A model generated the notes under the pieces. That model saw only the letters and a program-made list of their open reading frames with translations, was not told the origin of the DNA and searched no databases. From IMG/VR virus record IMGVR_UViG_3300021963_000830, positions 1-20,172 of that record: a DNA stretch of 20,172 nt; one strand, given 5' to 3'. The stretch's first letter is position 1. Each line of letters opens with the position of its first letter. The stretch is from a virus. The translations under genes and the position numbers were made by a program. This document shows positions 6,401 to 13,482 of this stretch, in pieces.

Positions 6401-7604
6401 CATCAAATTCCTTTTGTGACAAGAATTGGTCTGGGTTTGCAGTTGGATCTTCACGAAGACCCTTTCTGTACATATCGTAAGACAATCTCTCTTCATTTGT
6501 TAGTCCAGCCTTATTTAAGTCAACATCCTTTGTTCTTGATAACCTATATGAAGATGAAACATCTTTTGATTCAGATACAAAAACAAGTCCTCTTGCATCG
6601 CTTTTTATGTTTTCAATAGATGTTGCTGGAGATCCGTGATAAAATGTTTTTGTTGGAACATTCTCGGTTGCCGCAATAGCAGCTTTTGGAACAACAGCCT
6701 CAACCGCTGGGGCTACAGCAGGCGCAACAGCTTCAGCGGCTTGAGTGGCTGGGCGAGTTAATGCCCCACGAACTCCTTTTGCTAACCCAACCAACCCACC
6801 GCCAGTAGGCGTAAGAATGGATGCAGCCGTTGTGGTTATTGGATACTTCTCAACATCGCGCTGTAATACTTCGCTGATGCGAGCCATACGCTCTGGACCT
6901 AGCAACGCTTTGCCAGCAGCTTCTTGCCCCTTCTGGCCTGCAATAAATCCACCGATACCAGCAATTGCGCCAGTAGCCAGCTTTGGCAGTATGCCTCCAG
7001 GTGTAAGTGCGGCAGCAGTTTCAGCAGCCACAGCACCAGTCGTTGCTGGTATTACTTGGCTTGCAACAGTGCGTGCAATCGCGCCTAGTCTGCTAGGTTC
7101 TTCTGGTTCAAGTTCAAATGAGTCAACATTCCCATCCTTGTCCGCCTCGAAGCGTACTACCTTGCCGTCCTTGTTTCTTCCAATAGCAAACCCAACTCCA
7201 GTGGCCTTATCCGTTCCAGACGATACGGTTTCAATGCCAAGCCTCTGTGCTTCCTTTACGGCTGGGATTGCTGGAGTCTCAATAATGCTTTCAGCCAACG
7301 CCTGCGCTGTCGGCTTGTATCCTTCGGCTATCGTGCCATCTGGCCTGCGGATCGTACCCATTGCATCCACAGCCCTGCCAGCCTCAATGGATGCTTGCTG
7401 TGGCGTTGCGCCAGCTTGTAGTTGACGCTGTGTTTCTTGCTGTAATACAGCCTCACGCTCTGGAGAGATAACATCCTCTGGCGCGCCACCAGATGCCAAA
7501 TAATCAGCCTTGGTTAAATTGCCAGCTTCTTCTTGCGAAAGTGGAGCAAACTCTAAATCTTGTTCCTGCTCTGGAACGAACTCAAGCTCTGGCTCTATAG
7601 CCAT
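3483..7604 (-). CDS. Giant internal virion / polyvalent protein with ADP-ribosyltransferase-like domain
   Basis: This 1373-residue protein is the largest in the window. Residues 1-110 are Glu/Gln-rich. Residues 175-235 are Ala/Gly-rich with glycine-zipper character (GAIAGIGGFIAG), as in proteins that insert into membranes during ejection. Residues 321-512 resemble the ART fold of phage polyvalent proteins: YHGSP at 322-326, FVSES at 342-346, a strand GKIYEINIP near 421-429, and GIEGV...ETLLIRN at 492-512. Residues 735-1090 are a long helical part with LLSPISLVTNLWSN and SIIPYAKTPANV, reminiscent of the LPD38 polyvalent-protein-associated domain. The end is charged and basic. It follows three other ejection-type genes and overlaps the muramidase gene. 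Likely it is packaged and delivered with the DNA. The ART call rests on motif spacing; the third catalytic position (E506) is the least certain. Confidence 0.7.
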   Translation of the reverse strand: MAIEPELEFVPEQEQDLEFAPLSQEEAGNLTKADYLASGGAPEDVISPEREAVLQQETQRQLQAGATPQQASIEAGRAVDAMGTIRRPDGTIAEGYKPTAQALAESIIETPAIPAVKEAQRLGIETVSSGTDKATGVGFAIGRNKDGKVVRFEADKDGNVDSFELEPEEPSRLGAIARTVASQVIPATTGAVAAETAAALTPGGILPKLATGAIAGIGGFIAGQKGQEAAGKALLGPERMARISEVLQRDVEKYPITTTAASILTPTGGGLVGLAKGVRGALTRPATQAAEAVAPAVAPAVEAVVPKAAIAATENVPTKTFYHGSPATSIENIKSDARGLVFVSESKDVSSSYRLSRTKDVDLNKAGLTNEERLSYDMYRKGLREDPTANPDQFLSQKEFDEASSALEKIEAYKKALAEQGKIYEINIPTDKIIDWRNPDNFYKTLSAVEADLRASGEVRLANILRNSISNKIPPQSGLLDKPVFDSLKKQGIEGVTLPHSREGSETLLIRNALGVAPKAEQAVAKVAAEPIQLPTPGVGEKIRKTPQRIIEQKLAPEATMREVAKGDVLYKTKSIKELEQQFLDLPNEDVISAANSRNDIVGDVAKVTMYKRYADAGDAVRANQYLEMVTKPGTDLGQRLNVFKLIKMQPTAYASAVAKVVEKSGYRIDEAMAGRIANLKKLSNSAENRFNSLAKKARNSLDDVDIKAAINAEKNYTKSLYDLQVVEGRLIPKKLFAETLPTIIQGNLLSPISLVTNLWSNVINSPLRMASRQGAFVTQEIGRAFQKLAGKELGPRLIAPPTGGVTRTIEAGKAGLRGLGEGLVGVKRGLSAEGLLSGEKIKGFKPLTAFKQFWTGEGLAKPIQKGFRGASTQALDRLRLATEATLGVPAETMLRLLQLGDAPFRRIAQARLLSEQAQLAGLTGKALQTAVRLPTAQQLSKIEQEAAEAVFQQDTVLTRAALSAANLFGAGNRSGIARLIGKSIIPYAKTPANVIDEMLEFSLPPYALEKARRAAVAKDYRKSQMLIGKALTGSVLLGVAKTLSDQGIIGSKPSTSEKIRDVQYQTLAPRNINLSALNRFANGESTAIEPGDKVISLDKMGITGAILSIVNSAMDATKQGKEGSFELSSLLPETLSFAFNQSFLKGTNSLLSAMLDGSGATLDKWISDYYGVVASIPFPNTLTAVSRSMRETMPDKFQIKDVPGDGVERMINVFGEVLSRRLPSMDEDMPRRIDIWGREVPQTPEGADPIAYNFFDVTKGREVSYDPITLGIYKIFKATDDGDVVPPKPLRNFTLDNVKYRLDPELYEDYARMRGRANRRAAEVMFDDKTFKRMKDEDKVIVLRSAYAQVGDDVRKQFISKYGNRIKRGEKQ

Positions 7605-7607
7605 TGC

Positions 7608-8339
7608 TTACTGCCTCGCTTGCAGTCGTCCTGGCTTTCCGTTGATGTAAATAAGTTGACCAGGCTTTACGCCTGCTGCTTTTGCTTCTTGGAGGCTCTT
7701 AAAATTCTTCGGTGCTTCTGGTTGCGCTGGTGCTTGCGCTGGAGTCTCTGGAGCAACTCGCGGTGCTGCTTGCGGCGTGGCCTGTAACGGCATTGCTTCA
7801 GATTTATAATCTGGAACATTGGTTTCCATCTGACCCCCTTGTCTGTTAAAACCAAGTTCTGCAAGTTTGTTCTTATATACACCAGCTTCAGCCTCTATGT
7901 CTTTTAGCACATCAGCGCGTGGTTTTGCTCCAATCAATCCAAGTCCAGCTTCCATAGCAAATGTACGCCTATCACCCTTCGCAATTTCAATCTCTTGCTT
8001 TACGCGCTTCTTCTGTAGGTCTTTTAGCCTATCGCTTAATTCAGCGCGCTGGGTTTCAATGTCTTCATTTTGAAGACTTTGCTCGTTGCTAATCGTACTA
8101 CCAATCCCAGCAAGGTAAGGAGCAAACGCTGGGTCTTGGCTTAACGCTGGAAGATCCTTTAGCTTGCCCTTGACCTTCAATCCACCCTTTTCAAAGCTGA
8201 AGTTAACGTCTGGCTGTTCCTTGAGTGCCATTGCACGCTCTTCGAGGGCTTGCTTTCTCTGCGCTTCAGCTACGGCTTGCTTCTGAAGTTCATCTTGGCG
8301 AAACATATTCATCAATTCTGGTACATCTAATACTGCCAT
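7608..8339 (-). CDS. Coiled-coil internal virion / structural protein
   Basis: This 243-residue protein starts at ATG 8339 behind a good ribosome site (AAGGAGA). Residues 12-42 and 95-125 are highly charged Glu/Lys/Gln-rich helices typical of coiled coils. Residues 184-211 are a Pro/Ala/Gln-rich flexible linker. The C-terminal segment (212-240, with SLQEAKAAG and LIYINGKPGRL) resembles a small globular tail found at the ends of other phage structural proteins. It is 3 bases upstream of the giant polyvalent protein and 8 bases downstream of the 520-residue protein, which places it in the ejection module. The N-terminus (MAVL) is shared with the preceding gene product. The specific role is not known. 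Confidence 0.6.
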   Translation of the reverse strand: MAVLDVPELMNMFRQDELQKQAVAEAQRKQALEERAMALKEQPDVNFSFEKGGLKVKGKLKDLPALSQDPAFAPYLAGIGSTISNEQSLQNEDIETQRAELSDRLKDLQKKRVKQEIEIAKGDRRTFAMEAGLGLIGAKPRADVLKDIEAEAGVYKNKLAELGFNRQGGQMETNVPDYKSEAMPLQATPQAAPRVAPETPAQAPAQPEAPKNFKSLQEAKAAGVKPGQLIYINGKPGRLQARQ

Positions 8340-8347
8340 AAATCTCC

Positions 8348-9910
8348 TTATATCTTGATTAAGTTGCCAAGGCCAGTAGCAATCTGACCAAATTGTTCAG
8401 CACCACTCGGCTGCCTAGAAATCGCACCAACCTGCGCGCCGTATGTGCTAGACAAGTAATTAGCCTGCGATCCGTACAAGCTTGTAAACGCATTTTGCAA
8501 TGCAACAGGAATCTCTGGATTGGTTGTCTGATAGAAGTTAGCAGCCGTGGAAGGCTGTTGGTTAAATCCACCAGGCAACGCTTGATTGGCTTGGATGTAG
8601 CTCTGCATCGCGCCCTGCTGTTGGGCTGTCCGCTGGCCTGCGAGGTTATAGATGGAAGGTCCGCCACCAATGAAGTTAGCGGCTGCTCCAAGCCTATTCT
8701 GACGCAATGCATCACGGAATGCTATGTCAGCTTTGAGCGCATCACCAGTTGACTGACCAGACCCAAGGAAGCTCTGCGCCGCGCCATAGCGTGCAAGCTT
8801 GCGTTGCTCGCCAGCAGCACCAATCTGTGCGGCTTCTTGCACCGCTGGTCCAATACCAAAGATATTGCCACGGGCAGTCTGTGCTGCTCTTGCTGCCTGC
8901 TCGTATCCACGCCGTTCTTCCGCGCCAATGGTCGAGCCAAGGCGTAATTGATTAAGAGCCTCATCCTCAATGGTCTTGCGGATTTGCTCAGTCTCTGGCG
9001 TGGTCGTTGCACCAATTGGCTCAGTAGCCATCTGGCGATACTGCTGACCCAAGCCAACCGCAGTCTTGTAGGACTCTGGATCAATCTGGAAAAGCTGTTG
9101 TGAAGCACGTTCTTCGGGTAGCTGGACAAAGGATCTAAAAGATGTGATCTCCTTTAGCCCTTCGGGGCTATCCATCGTGATAGGCGTGAAATTCTTTTGC
9201 ATATCCTGCGCGCTTGTAACTGCGCTGGTTACGCTCTTCAAGTCATCGTTGAGTTGTTTGATGAATACTTCTGAGGAGGTACGCCTAGCATCGCCAGCAG
9301 GAAGATCGGCAAGAAGTTTGTTGGCCGTAGCAAGCCGTTCATTGATGCCAGCAATCTGAGCGTTGCCTCGATCAATCACGCTGTTTAGGCGAGATAGTTT
9401 TGAGTTGTTATAATCGTCAACGATCTGTTGGTCGGAGACTTGGAAGTTAAGCCTAGATCCAAGATCAGAAGATCCGTAGTTGCGATCAGCAGATAGTTGG
9501 GATAGGGCTTGGTTGAATTGTGGGCCAGCAGCTGCACCAGCAGGCGTTCCACCGCCTCCAACGGTTAATGCTTGGATCTGGGCAGCAAGAGAGTTGCGGG
9601 TATTTTCTTGTCCTTGAATTTGAGCCAAGCTTTGCTTCTGCTCTTCGTCTTTTGCGGTGTCCTTGTATTCTTGGTAGGCATTATCAAAATCACGAAGCAT
9701 TGCATTCTTATCAACAGCGTCTGCACTATATGTTCTAGGACCGCTGTTCCAATTTCCGTTGTATGTAGATTTACCAGCTAGAAAACTCTTGTAGTCAGAT
9801 GGAGGATTTGCAGACTGAAAGTGGCCTGGATTGGTGTAGAATAACTGATTCCAATTTGCTGTTGGAGCATATTTCTGATTGTAAAATTCTTCTTTAGATA
9901 AAACTGCCAT
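8348..9910 (-). CDS. Internal virion / structural protein, Gln/Ala-rich with coiled coils
   Basis: This 520-residue soluble protein has two predicted coiled-coil stretches (about 85-115 and 170-205), a glycine run near 118-121, and a long Ala/Gln-rich helical C-terminal half with short Gly-rich breaks. The ends are low in hydrophobic residues; no signal peptide or enzyme motif is present. Size, composition and position between a Pro-rich small protein and further ejection genes fit the mid-sized internal core proteins of podoviruses, but I see no direct T7-type motif. The start at 9910 belongs to a TAATATG junction with the previous gene. Confidence 0.55.
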   Translation of the reverse strand: MAVLSKEEFYNQKYAPTANWNQLFYTNPGHFQSANPPSDYKSFLAGKSTYNGNWNSGPRTYSADAVDKNAMLRDFDNAYQEYKDTAKDEEQKQSLAQIQGQENTRNSLAAQIQALTVGGGGTPAGAAAGPQFNQALSQLSADRNYGSSDLGSRLNFQVSDQQIVDDYNNSKLSRLNSVIDRGNAQIAGINERLATANKLLADLPAGDARRTSSEVFIKQLNDDLKSVTSAVTSAQDMQKNFTPITMDSPEGLKEITSFRSFVQLPEERASQQLFQIDPESYKTAVGLGQQYRQMATEPIGATTTPETEQIRKTIEDEALNQLRLGSTIGAEERRGYEQAARAAQTARGNIFGIGPAVQEAAQIGAAGEQRKLARYGAAQSFLGSGQSTGDALKADIAFRDALRQNRLGAAANFIGGGPSIYNLAGQRTAQQQGAMQSYIQANQALPGGFNQQPSTAANFYQTTNPEIPVALQNAFTSLYGSQANYLSSTYGAQVGAISRQPSGAEQFGQIATGLGNLIKI

Positions 9911-9911
9911 A

Positions 9912-10388
9912 TTACGCCTTCAATTCTGGACTACCAATATTCGTCCCAATCGTGCCATAGAAATCAACTGGTCCTGGCTGGCGATTAAACGCCACATTCT
10001 GCTCAACTGAGGCATAAGGCGATGTGCCATATAGACGCTCGAACTGGCGGGTCATCTGATCGCCTAATCCACGATTCAAGGCATACGCCTGTGGGCTTTG
10101 TTCATACGACCTGCGCAATCCTTCCAACGTTCTCTGCGGTCCGTATTGACGTTCTAATTGCATCCCAGCCTGCACACCTGCCTGTTGGTCTAGGGCTGAT
10201 AGCTGGCGTTCTAGGCCACGCTGGGCTGGCATATATTGCAGGCGAAGTTTGTTTTCCAAAGCTGCCATCGCTGGGGCTTTCTCGATGTAGGTATCAATGT
10301 TCGTTCTGTACGCAGCAGCATTAGCCTGCGCCACCGCATTCGGATCGGGCGGCGGAGGCGGTGCAGGAATTGAAGGTCCTCCACCCAT
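9912..10388 (-). CDS. Small virion-associated protein with polyproline N-terminus
   Basis: This 158-residue protein opens with MGGGPSIPAP, a run of five prolines and DPNAVAQAN, and continues as a Gln/Arg/Leu-rich helical protein (RGLERQLSALDQQAG near residue 57). Small proteins that start with glycines and a proline run often precede the internal core proteins of short-tailed phages. It may be an assembly or core factor that anchors later proteins. The start is one base after the upstream stop (TAACATG), and the next gene begins one base after its own stop (TAATATG), so all three are coupled. No enzymatic motif is seen. Confidence 0.55.
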   Translation of the reverse strand: MGGGPSIPAPPPPPDPNAVAQANAAAYRTNIDTYIEKAPAMAALENKLRLQYMPAQRGLERQLSALDQQAGVQAGMQLERQYGPQRTLEGLRRSYEQSPQAYALNRGLGDQMTRQFERLYGTSPYASVEQNVAFNRQPGPVDFYGTIGTNIGSPELKA

Positions 10389-10389
10389 G

Positions 10390-10758
10390 TTAAACTCTAG
10401 CCTTTCGCATAAAACTCATATAGTCGTAACTCCTTGGTTTACCAGAACGATTAAAGGTGATCCGCTTGCGAGGACCAAAACGCTCCCAAAGGAGCAACAG
10501 CAAGCATCTCAAGGATTTAGCACCTTTTGAGGAGATAGTCAAATCAACAAACACATTCTCACCATCTTCGCTATGCACATAATGGTTAGGCTCTTGCCCA
10601 TCCTTGATACACCTAGCCAAAGCTACGCCAGCAATCCCATCCTTATCCTCGACAATGCCAACCATCCCTTGCTTCTCAAACCAACCAAACCACTCAGCCA
10701 GGTTAGGCCACATAGCCTCTGGAACACCGCTTTGCTCAATGTACTCAACAGCCGTCAT
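10390..10758 (-). CDS. Small conserved phage protein, possibly GNAT-like
   Basis: This 122-residue protein begins at ATG 10758, overlapping the nozzle gene stop as ATGA. It opens with a helix (TAVEYIEQSGVPEAMWPNL), then strands around GMVGIVEDKDGIAGVALARCI and ENVFVDLTISS, then a helix (LRCLLLLLWERFG) and a basic end (SYDYMSFMRKARV). The alternation of a helix, paired strands with the GVALAR step, a VDLTIS strand and a following helix is suggestive of a reduced GNAT acetyltransferase, but the acetyl-CoA loop (Q/R-x-x-G-x-G/A) is not visible. It could equally be a small assembly protein. It sits between nozzle and ejection genes. Confidence 0.5.
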   Translation of the reverse strand: MTAVEYIEQSGVPEAMWPNLAEWFGWFEKQGMVGIVEDKDGIAGVALARCIKDGQEPNHYVHSEDGENVFVDLTISSKGAKSLRCLLLLLWERFGPRKRITFNRSGKPRSYDYMSFMRKARV

Positions 10759-12605
10759 ATTGTTTGCTGGATCTGAACTGTATCTGGATTGGCAGCAGCC
10801 GTGATCTGGCGGATAGCCATCTTGTTTGCTGGCGTGGAAATCTTGATGTTAAGCAAACGCCACTTCTCGTATTTGCGCAGGTCACTGGCAAGCTTCTTTT
10901 TGACTGATGTTGGAAGTACTGCTGGTAGCGTGAATGGAAGCGTGAGAACTGAACTTGCTATATTGATGTTTGATGCAACTTCAATATCGCCAACATCAAT
11001 ATCGCGCTGGATTGCAACAGTAGCATCATTTGAAAACGAATTGTCAAAGATGACCTCGAAATAGCTTCCATACTTTAGCGAGAAAGGATCGCCAAAGTTG
11101 AAGTCCTTGGTGCGCACATAAGACTCGTAATCAGTTCCAGCGTCTTGATAGTCTGCGGACGTAGTGCCAGCTGGAGATTTGTAGCCAGCATACTTCTCGA
11201 TGATGCCATTGGTTTTCTTGAACATCGCCCTAGAGCCTTCTTGATTAAAGTTCGTAAGCGTAAACTGCATAACCTGAGGACTCCAAGTTCCCTCGAATGC
11301 GCTTAACGCAGTATTGTAAACCAAGAGCGTGTCGTTGTAATCGTTTGATCCAGTAGGTATGGCAAGGAAGTAGCGGTTATCGTAGTAAATTGCAGTAGCT
11401 ACCCTAATAGAATCCGTATTGATGCTCTGGATCACATCCTTGACTATCTCCGAAACTGGTATGCCAACCGAGCTAAAGTCATCCGCAACTGACCGAACAA
11501 GCGATCTAATACCGTTATCGGATAGGAACAGAATGTCGCTGCTTACTTGTACAGCCGTTCCAGTTGCCACGCATCCAGTATTGTTTGAAATGATTGAAAC
11601 AATCCAATCCGCGCCAGAGGTGGCATCGCTTGGAATGTCAACCTGGAACACTCTGCGCTTCTTGAATACGATCAGCCTATTCTTGTAGTAAGGCACAACT
11701 GCCGTAATCTGATCGCCGTCATCGCCGTTGACAACAATGCTGTTGGTTGATGCCCATACAGAAGGATCAAGAATATCGGAGGCATAAAGAGTGTTCCGAT
11801 TAGCACCAGAGCCAACGCCAAATAATCTGTTTTCAGCATTAACCAAAATCCTAATCCCAGCTGGAGGCGCGCTGACTGTGGCCGTTGCAGTAGCACCAGA
11901 CCCATTCCCAATGATTGTAACGGTAGGGGCAGTTGCGTAACCAGACCCACCATTAACAACGGTAACGCCAGTAACAGCACCGCCAGCGACAAGCGTAATC
12001 AGTTCTGGCATTGTTCCGCCAAGCGTAGGGCCAGTAATTATTGCAGTTGCGCTGGTGTAACCGCTACCGCCAGTTGTTACTGTGATCGCCCTAACCTTTC
12101 CGCCCTGCCTCTCAACCGCAGTTCCATCCCAAAAGTGTAGGTCACTATCGGAATCAGATAGAAACATCTTGTCAACAAACTGTGCAAAAGATACCTCAAT
12201 GTCTTCGGCAACGCTGTAGCCATCTCGCCATTGGCTGGTGGCTGCTGTCCAAGTTATGTTTGTAGCACTCCACGTTGAATATGGAGTGTGAGCAGTTGCG
12301 CTTCCGTTTGATTCAATGCTGTAAAATCTACCGCCAGTAACAGTCAGTAATTGCTGGTATGCTGACGTTTCGTAGTATCGCATCCCGCCAACCGAAGTTA
12401 CCGCGCTGGTTGCACCAGTTGCAAAGCTTGTTGCACCAACGCGAGTTTCAAGATTGCCCTTTGGAGAAAGGGTCATATTGTACAACTCTTGGACTTGGTT
12501 CTCGGCTAGTAGGTCGGATTGTAGACCGCTGGCTTGACCGCCAGTAAAATTGCGTATTCCGTCAAAGGACAGAACATCGTCCAAATTGTCGCTGTAATAA
12601 GGCAT
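10755..12605 (-). CDS. Tail nozzle / tail tubular protein B-like, with inserted GGSGY repeats
   Basis: This 616-residue protein starts at ATG 12605 behind a strong ribosome site (AAAGGAGG). The N-terminus has the layout of podovirus nozzle or stabilisation proteins: F-x-GGQ-x-S-x-L-x-x-x-LL near 20-33, then an N-M-x-L-x-x-x-G-x-L-x-x-R-x-G stretch (43-58). The body is beta-rich and resembles a propeller (SVGGMRYY, YSIESNG, MFLSDSDSDLHFWDG, ENRLFGVGSG). Residues 168-247 carry two GGSGY-type repeats that look inserted into the propeller. The gene directly follows the tail adaptor gene, as expected for an adaptor-nozzle pair extending the portal. The family call is by layout, not by a single diagnostic motif. 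Confidence 0.68.
   Translation of the reverse strand: MPYYSDNLDDVLSFDGIRNFTGGQASGLQSDLLAENQVQELYNMTLSPKGNLETRVGATSFATGATSAVTSVGGMRYYETSAYQQLLTVTGGRFYSIESNGSATAHTPYSTWSATNITWTAATSQWRDGYSVAEDIEVSFAQFVDKMFLSDSDSDLHFWDGTAVERQGGKVRAITVTTGGSGYTSATAIITGPTLGGTMPELITLVAGGAVTGVTVVNGGSGYATAPTVTIIGNGSGATATATVSAPPAGIRILVNAENRLFGVGSGANRNTLYASDILDPSVWASTNSIVVNGDDGDQITAVVPYYKNRLIVFKKRRVFQVDIPSDATSGADWIVSIISNNTGCVATGTAVQVSSDILFLSDNGIRSLVRSVADDFSSVGIPVSEIVKDVIQSINTDSIRVATAIYYDNRYFLAIPTGSNDYNDTLLVYNTALSAFEGTWSPQVMQFTLTNFNQEGSRAMFKKTNGIIEKYAGYKSPAGTTSADYQDAGTDYESYVRTKDFNFGDPFSLKYGSYFEVIFDNSFSNDATVAIQRDIDVGDIEVASNINIASSVLTLPFTLPAVLPTSVKKKLASDLRKYEKWRLLNIKISTPANKMAIRQITAAANPDTVQIQQTI
11865..12104 (-). repeat. Two GGSGY-type beta repeats inside the nozzle gene
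   Basis: Residues 168-247 of the nozzle-like protein hold two copies of a motif of the form V-x-x-(I/V)-T-V-(T/V)-x-GGSGY-(T/A)-(S/T)-A followed by T-I-(I/T) strands. The same short repeat is known from many phage and bacterial surface proteins. The second copy runs on into an Ala/Thr strand before the propeller resumes at PPAGIRI. Confidence 0.6.
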
Positions 12606-12614
12606 AAGCCTCCT

Positions 12615-13313
12615 TTACGCCGAGAACATTTCTTCTATGGTTAGCTCGCCAAGACTCTGCGGAGTGATCTGCTTCACTCCTCCAACCTGGCTCAACTCGT
12701 AGTTAGCCATAGCTGCAAGATCGGAGTTAGCAGTCTGCGTGATGGCCTGCGCCTTGGCATACTGCCGTTCACGCTCTAGGGCATCGGAATGCGTCAAGGC
12801 TAGAACCAAGTGATGAACGTGGGGTAAGCGAAGTTCATCATCCAGCGCGGCTTGCGATGGGGGAAAGTCAACAATGATGTTTGTGCGAGTAAGGCATTTC
12901 AGCTTCTCGACAACACGCAATGGGATTGTGCCAGATGTGGCAAGTCTTGGGTAAAGGTTTAGCTGTGCAACGCCACTGCTGTTTCTTCCCGTAAAATGAT
13001 AGGTGTCTGGATCTCCAGTACGCGCATCGTCAAGCAAGCCTGGGTCTTGGCTTACAATGGTGGCTAGGTCAATCGGGTCAACTTCCGCATCGTTGTAGGC
13101 CACAGATAAAGGAGTTTCCACATTGCTACCAAGCGTGATTAAGCGATTCGTGCCAACTGAATAGGTGGAGTTAGTGACAGTCTCACGCCAAGGCGCAAAG
13201 TCCCATACGCGCCGATAGGCTAGGCTTGCAGCCTTCTGTAAGAAGGTAAGCGTATCCGAGTCGGTCTTACCAACCTTCTCGCCTGCATATTGGGCGATTT
13301 CAGTTAGGGTCAT
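12615..13313 (-). CDS. Tail adaptor (tail tubular protein A / gp4-like)
   Basis: This 232-residue protein is likely to form the ring joining portal and nozzle. The N-terminal part (TLTEIAQYAGEKVG, then FLQKAASLAYRRVWDFAPWRETV at 24-46) matches the adaptor layout of a short helix followed by A-x-R-R-(I/V)-x-D-x-x-x-W. A long helix near 165-205 (HHLVLALTHSDALERERQYAKAQ) also fits the adaptor fold. The rest is mixed beta. It directly precedes the nozzle gene and has a usual size for such adaptors. The start ATG 13313 is 3 bases after the previous stop (TAATAAATG), without a strong ribosome site, so coupling to the upstream gene is likely. Confidence 0.65.
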   Translation of the reverse strand: MTLTEIAQYAGEKVGKTDSDTLTFLQKAASLAYRRVWDFAPWRETVTNSTYSVGTNRLITLGSNVETPLSVAYNDAEVDPIDLATIVSQDPGLLDDARTGDPDTYHFTGRNSSGVAQLNLYPRLATSGTIPLRVVEKLKCLTRTNIIVDFPPSQAALDDELRLPHVHHLVLALTHSDALERERQYAKAQAITQTANSDLAAMANYELSQVGGVKQITPQSLGELTIEEMFSA

Positions 13314-13316
13314 TTA

Positions 13317-13481
13317 TTACTCTTGGTCTGGAGGAAGCGGAGTGTTACCTTCTGCCAGCCATTTCAGATAGGCTTGGTAGTCGGTGTTGGCTGGGTCAAA
13401 TGGGATGAATATATTTTTTTCTATATTTTTAATTACATCACAATCAAAGCCTCCGTATAGAGATTTTATTTTTTTGTACAT
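13317..13481 (-). CDS. Small conserved tail-associated protein
   Basis: I choose ATG 13481 (54 residues), which starts one base after the fibre gene stop in a TAATATG junction; a longer reading from 13535 would overlap that gene. The C-terminal half (IPFDPANTDYQAYLKWLAEG followed by NTPLPPD) is a motif commonly found in small phage proteins encoded beside tail fibre genes, sometimes fused to them. The N-terminal half is AT-rich in DNA with long T runs and is not conserved in any way I recognise, so the gene looks like two segments joined. It may assist fibre folding or form part of the fibre tip; neither is shown. Confidence 0.65.
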   Translation of the reverse strand: MYKKIKSLYGGFDCDVIKNIEKNIFIPFDPANTDYQAYLKWLAEGNTPLPPDQE

Positions 13482-13482
13482 A

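Noticed and set aside
6745-7425. A 226-residue open frame on the plus strand
   Set aside because: It lies wholly antisense to the giant polyvalent protein, is Pro/Ala/Ser-rich in the way expected from the reverse of Gly/Ala-rich codons, and has no recognisable motif.
13400-13480. A T-rich stretch that might be a terminator
   Set aside because: It lies inside the small tail-associated coding region and has no adjoining stem; it is better explained as AT-rich coding DNA.
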